Positions 62,126 to 64,000 of a DNA stretch of 64,000 nucleotides are shown in pieces. A program made the translations under genes and the position numbers. This DNA is from Bacillus sp. es.034 (GTDB taxonomy: Bacteria; Bacillota; Bacilli; Bacillales; Bacillaceae_B): assembly GCF_002563655.1 (NCBI RefSeq), contig NZ_PDIY01000001.1, forward strand, positions 3,446,001-3,510,000, read 5' to 3'. Positions within the stretch are counted from its first letter, which is position 1. Each line of letters starts with the position of its first letter. The notes beneath the pieces were generated by a model. The model saw only the letters and a program-made list of their open reading frames with translations, was not told the origin of the DNA and did not search any database.

Positions 62126-62581
62126 TTGAAAAATGAAAAAATTATTGGGAGTTTAATCTGCTTTGTCATTGCCGGTCTCTTTTTTGTATTAAGTTTGGAT
62201 TTTCCTTCCGTAGGGCAACCAAAAGATGTTGGTCCTGCTTTTATGCCTAAATTATATGCAGGATTTTTAGTCTTCTTCTCCCTCATTCTTCTATTTCAAG
62301 GATTAAAGAAAAAATTAAAAAGTACTAACTCTGAACCATCGTACGAAAATATGGTTTTAGTTGCTTGTACCATGATCTTAACTATTGGATATGTCTTTTT
62401 AATCCCATTTCTTGGGTTTTATCTTATCTCTTTCATCTTCATGGCATTATTTTTAAAGTTTACCCGTGTTAAAAGTATCCTGACGATTTTACTTGTACCG
62501 GCAGGAAGTACCCTTTTTATTTTTATTTTTTTTCAGAAAATGCTTCATGTCCCGGTACCTACTGGAATACTATTCTCTTAA
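62126..62581 (+). CDS. tctB: Tripartite tricarboxylate transporter, small membrane subunit TctB
   Basis: A 151-residue protein with four hydrophobic segments (about residues 8-26, 42-58, 73-105 as two, and 112-145), the standard TctB layout. DVGPAFMPKLYAG near residue 31 is typical of the family. The start is TTG at 62126, 7 nt after AAGGAGG; no better ATG is present. It lies between tctC and tctA. Confidence 0.88.
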   Translation: MKNEKIIGSLICFVIAGLFFVLSLDFPSVGQPKDVGPAFMPKLYAGFLVFFSLILLFQGLKKKLKSTNSEPSYENMVLVACTMILTIGYVFLIPFLGFYLISFIFMALFLKFTRVKSILTILLVPAGSTLFIFIFFQKMLHVPVPTGILFS

Positions 62582-62596
62582 TATTGAGGTGATATG

Positions 62597-64000
62597 ATGG
62601 ATTTATTATTACAGGCTTTACCAAATCTATTGGATATTAAAGTGATTCTAATTTTGATAGCCGGTGTAGTTGTAGGAACAGCTATCGGGTCGTTACCGGG
62701 GTTGACTGCGACAATGGGAGTTGCTCTAATATTGCCTATAACATTCGGAATGGGTGCGGTAACGGGAATCTTGCTACTAGTTGGGGTCTACTTTGGATCG
62801 ATTTATGGGGGGTCGATTGCTGCCATTTTATTAAACACTCCCGGGACTCCTGCATCAGCTGCTACTGCCATCGACGGCTATGCAATGGCTCAGCGGGGAC
62901 TTGCCTATAAAGCATTAACGGTTTCAACCTTATCTTCAGTAATAGGTGGAGTTATAAGTGTTATTGTACTTATTTTAGTTGCTCCTCAGCTAGCGGTATT
63001 TGCACTAAAGTTTAGCGCTCCTGAATCCTTTGCCTTGGCAGTTTTTGGATTATCAATTATTTCAAGTATTGCAGGACGCTCCCTTATAAAAGGATTCATT
63101 ATGTGCTTTGTCGGGCTTCTCATAGCTTCGATTGGAATGGATCCAGTTGGAGGGTTTCCAAGGTTTAACTTTGGCTCCACTAACTTAATGAGCGGGGCAA
63201 ACTTTATTGCCATTATGATTGGTTTGTTCGCCGCCTCCCAAGCATTCCAAACGGTAGAAGATTCACTTAAGACCTCTACAATTATTCAAGAAATTCATAA
63301 AGTTAAATTAAAGTGGAGTGAATTTAAATCTTTGATCGTTACAATTTTGAGATCTTCAGGGATTGGAACTTTTATTGGTATGATACCAGGTGCTGGCGGG
63401 GATATTTCCTGTTTTGTGGCATATGGTGAGGCAAAAAGATTTGCGAGAAAAACTGATAAGTTTGGTGAAGGAGAAATAAAAGGTGTAGCAGCACCAGAAG
63501 CGGCTAATAATGCTACAACTGGCGGGGCTATGATTCCCCTCTTAACTTTGGGTATTCCTGGTGATGCTGTAACGGCAGTCATGCTTGGTGCATTAATGGT
63601 TCAGGGATTGCAGCCAGGACCTCTGCTTTTTGAACAGCATCCTGATGTCGTCTATACTTTATTTCTAGGAATGCTGTTAGCAAATGTATTGATTTTAGTC
63701 ATTGGTTTACCAGCTATTCGTTTGTTTGTAAAAGTCCTGAGCGTTCCTAAAATTGTTATTGCTTCCATTATATTAATCTTGTGTGTAATCGGATCTTACG
63801 CGCTGGGTAATAATATGTTTGATGTATGGGTGATGTTAATCGCAGGATTAGTCGGATATTTTATGAATAAACATGACTACCCTGCCTCACCTGTAATCCT
63901 TGCTTTAATTTTAGGTCCGATGATGGAATCAAATTTCAGAAGGTCTTTACTTATCGGGGAAGGTGATGTGTTCATCTTCTTCACAAGACCAATTTCTGCT
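62597..64000 (+). CDS. tctA: Tripartite tricarboxylate transporter, large permease TctA, C-terminus missing
   Basis: The large permease subunit has about 11-12 membrane segments. The 468 codons in the window begin MDLLLQALPNLLDI and include GSLPGLTATMGVALILP, LLNTPGTPASAATAIDGYA and GMIPGAGGDISCFVAYGEAK, the hallmark repeats of the TctA family. The second of two adjacent ATG codons is taken as start (GAGGTGAT upstream). The gene runs off the right edge; family members have about 500 residues, so some 30 are missing. It was not closed by a stop within the window. Confidence 0.93.
   Translation, partial: MDLLLQALPNLLDIKVILILIAGVVVGTAIGSLPGLTATMGVALILPITFGMGAVTGILLLVGVYFGSIYGGSIAAILLNTPGTPASAATAIDGYAMAQRGLAYKALTVSTLSSVIGGVISVIVLILVAPQLAVFALKFSAPESFALAVFGLSIISSIAGRSLIKGFIMCFVGLLIASIGMDPVGGFPRFNFGSTNLMSGANFIAIMIGLFAASQAFQTVEDSLKTSTIIQEIHKVKLKWSEFKSLIVTILRSSGIGTFIGMIPGAGGDISCFVAYGEAKRFARKTDKFGEGEIKGVAAPEAANNATTGGAMIPLLTLGIPGDAVTAVMLGALMVQGLQPGPLLFEQHPDVVYTLFLGMLLANVLILVIGLPAIRLFVKVLSVPKIVIASIILILCVIGSYALGNNMFDVWVMLIAGLVGYFMNKHDYPASPVILALILGPMMESNFRRSLLIGEGDVFIFFTRPISA

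Overview
The window is a contiguous chromosome segment of an endospore-forming, aerobic low-GC Firmicute of the family Bacillaceae. Gene content and order over about 58 kb follow the Bacillus subtilis sucC-to-ylyA region almost gene for gene, read here in reverse so that nearly everything lies on the minus strand. spoVM, a fapR operator, PyrR attenuators and GTG/TTG starts with strong Shine-Dalgarno sequences support this. The proteins look closer to environmental genera of the Rossellomorea/Bacillus marisflavi type than to B. subtilis itself, but that is an impression, not a search result.

Layout in the direction of minus-strand transcription (right to left): ylyA, lspA and rluD (58.8-57.1 kb); the complete pyrimidine operon pyrR-pyrP-pyrB-pyrC-carA-carB-pyrK-pyrD-pyrF-pyrE (57.0-45.2 kb), with a sigma-A promoter and three PyrR-type attenuators; the plus-strand gene rqcH (ribosome quality control); the Ca2+ ATPase yloB; yloC, remA, gmk, rpoZ, coaBC, priA, def, fmt, rsmB, prpC, prkC, cpgA, rpe and thiN (40.3-26.4 kb); the tiny spoVM gene; a repeat-rich intergenic region (25.5-26.2 kb); rpmB, yloU, fakA, sdaAB, sdaAA and recG; the lipid regulon fapR-plsX-fabD-fabG and acpP; rnc-smc-ftsY; ylxM-ffh-rpsP-khpA; ylqD-rimM-trmD; rplS; lepB; rbgA; rnhB; the FliK-like/FlhB-like pair ylqG-ylqH; and the start of sucC, cut by the left edge.

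The conserved order breaks at the right end. Where B. subtilis has ileS upstream of ylyA, this genome has a decayed AT-rich stretch on the plus strand: an IS1182-family transposase remnant fused to a frameshifted M20 peptidase remnant. An intact promoter and four genes follow: a D-2-hydroxyacid dehydrogenase and a tripartite tricarboxylate transporter (tctC-tctB-tctA, the last cut by the right edge). This looks like an acquired catabolic uptake module. A second departure is the absence of rlmN between rsmB and prpC.

The most unusual signal is the rpmB-spoVM intergenic region. It has three tandem 125-126 bp units whose stems change in a compensatory way between unit 1 and units 2/3, implying a folded three-way-junction element, followed by four copies of an unrelated 23-bp palindrome. 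Regulatory signals readable directly include a perfect CcpA cre site between sdaAB and sdaAA, a FapR operator just downstream of the fapR promoter (itself embedded in the recG terminator), and a pyr promoter whose -35 box contains the rluD stop codon. No tRNA, rRNA, CRISPR array, prophage or defence system was seen.
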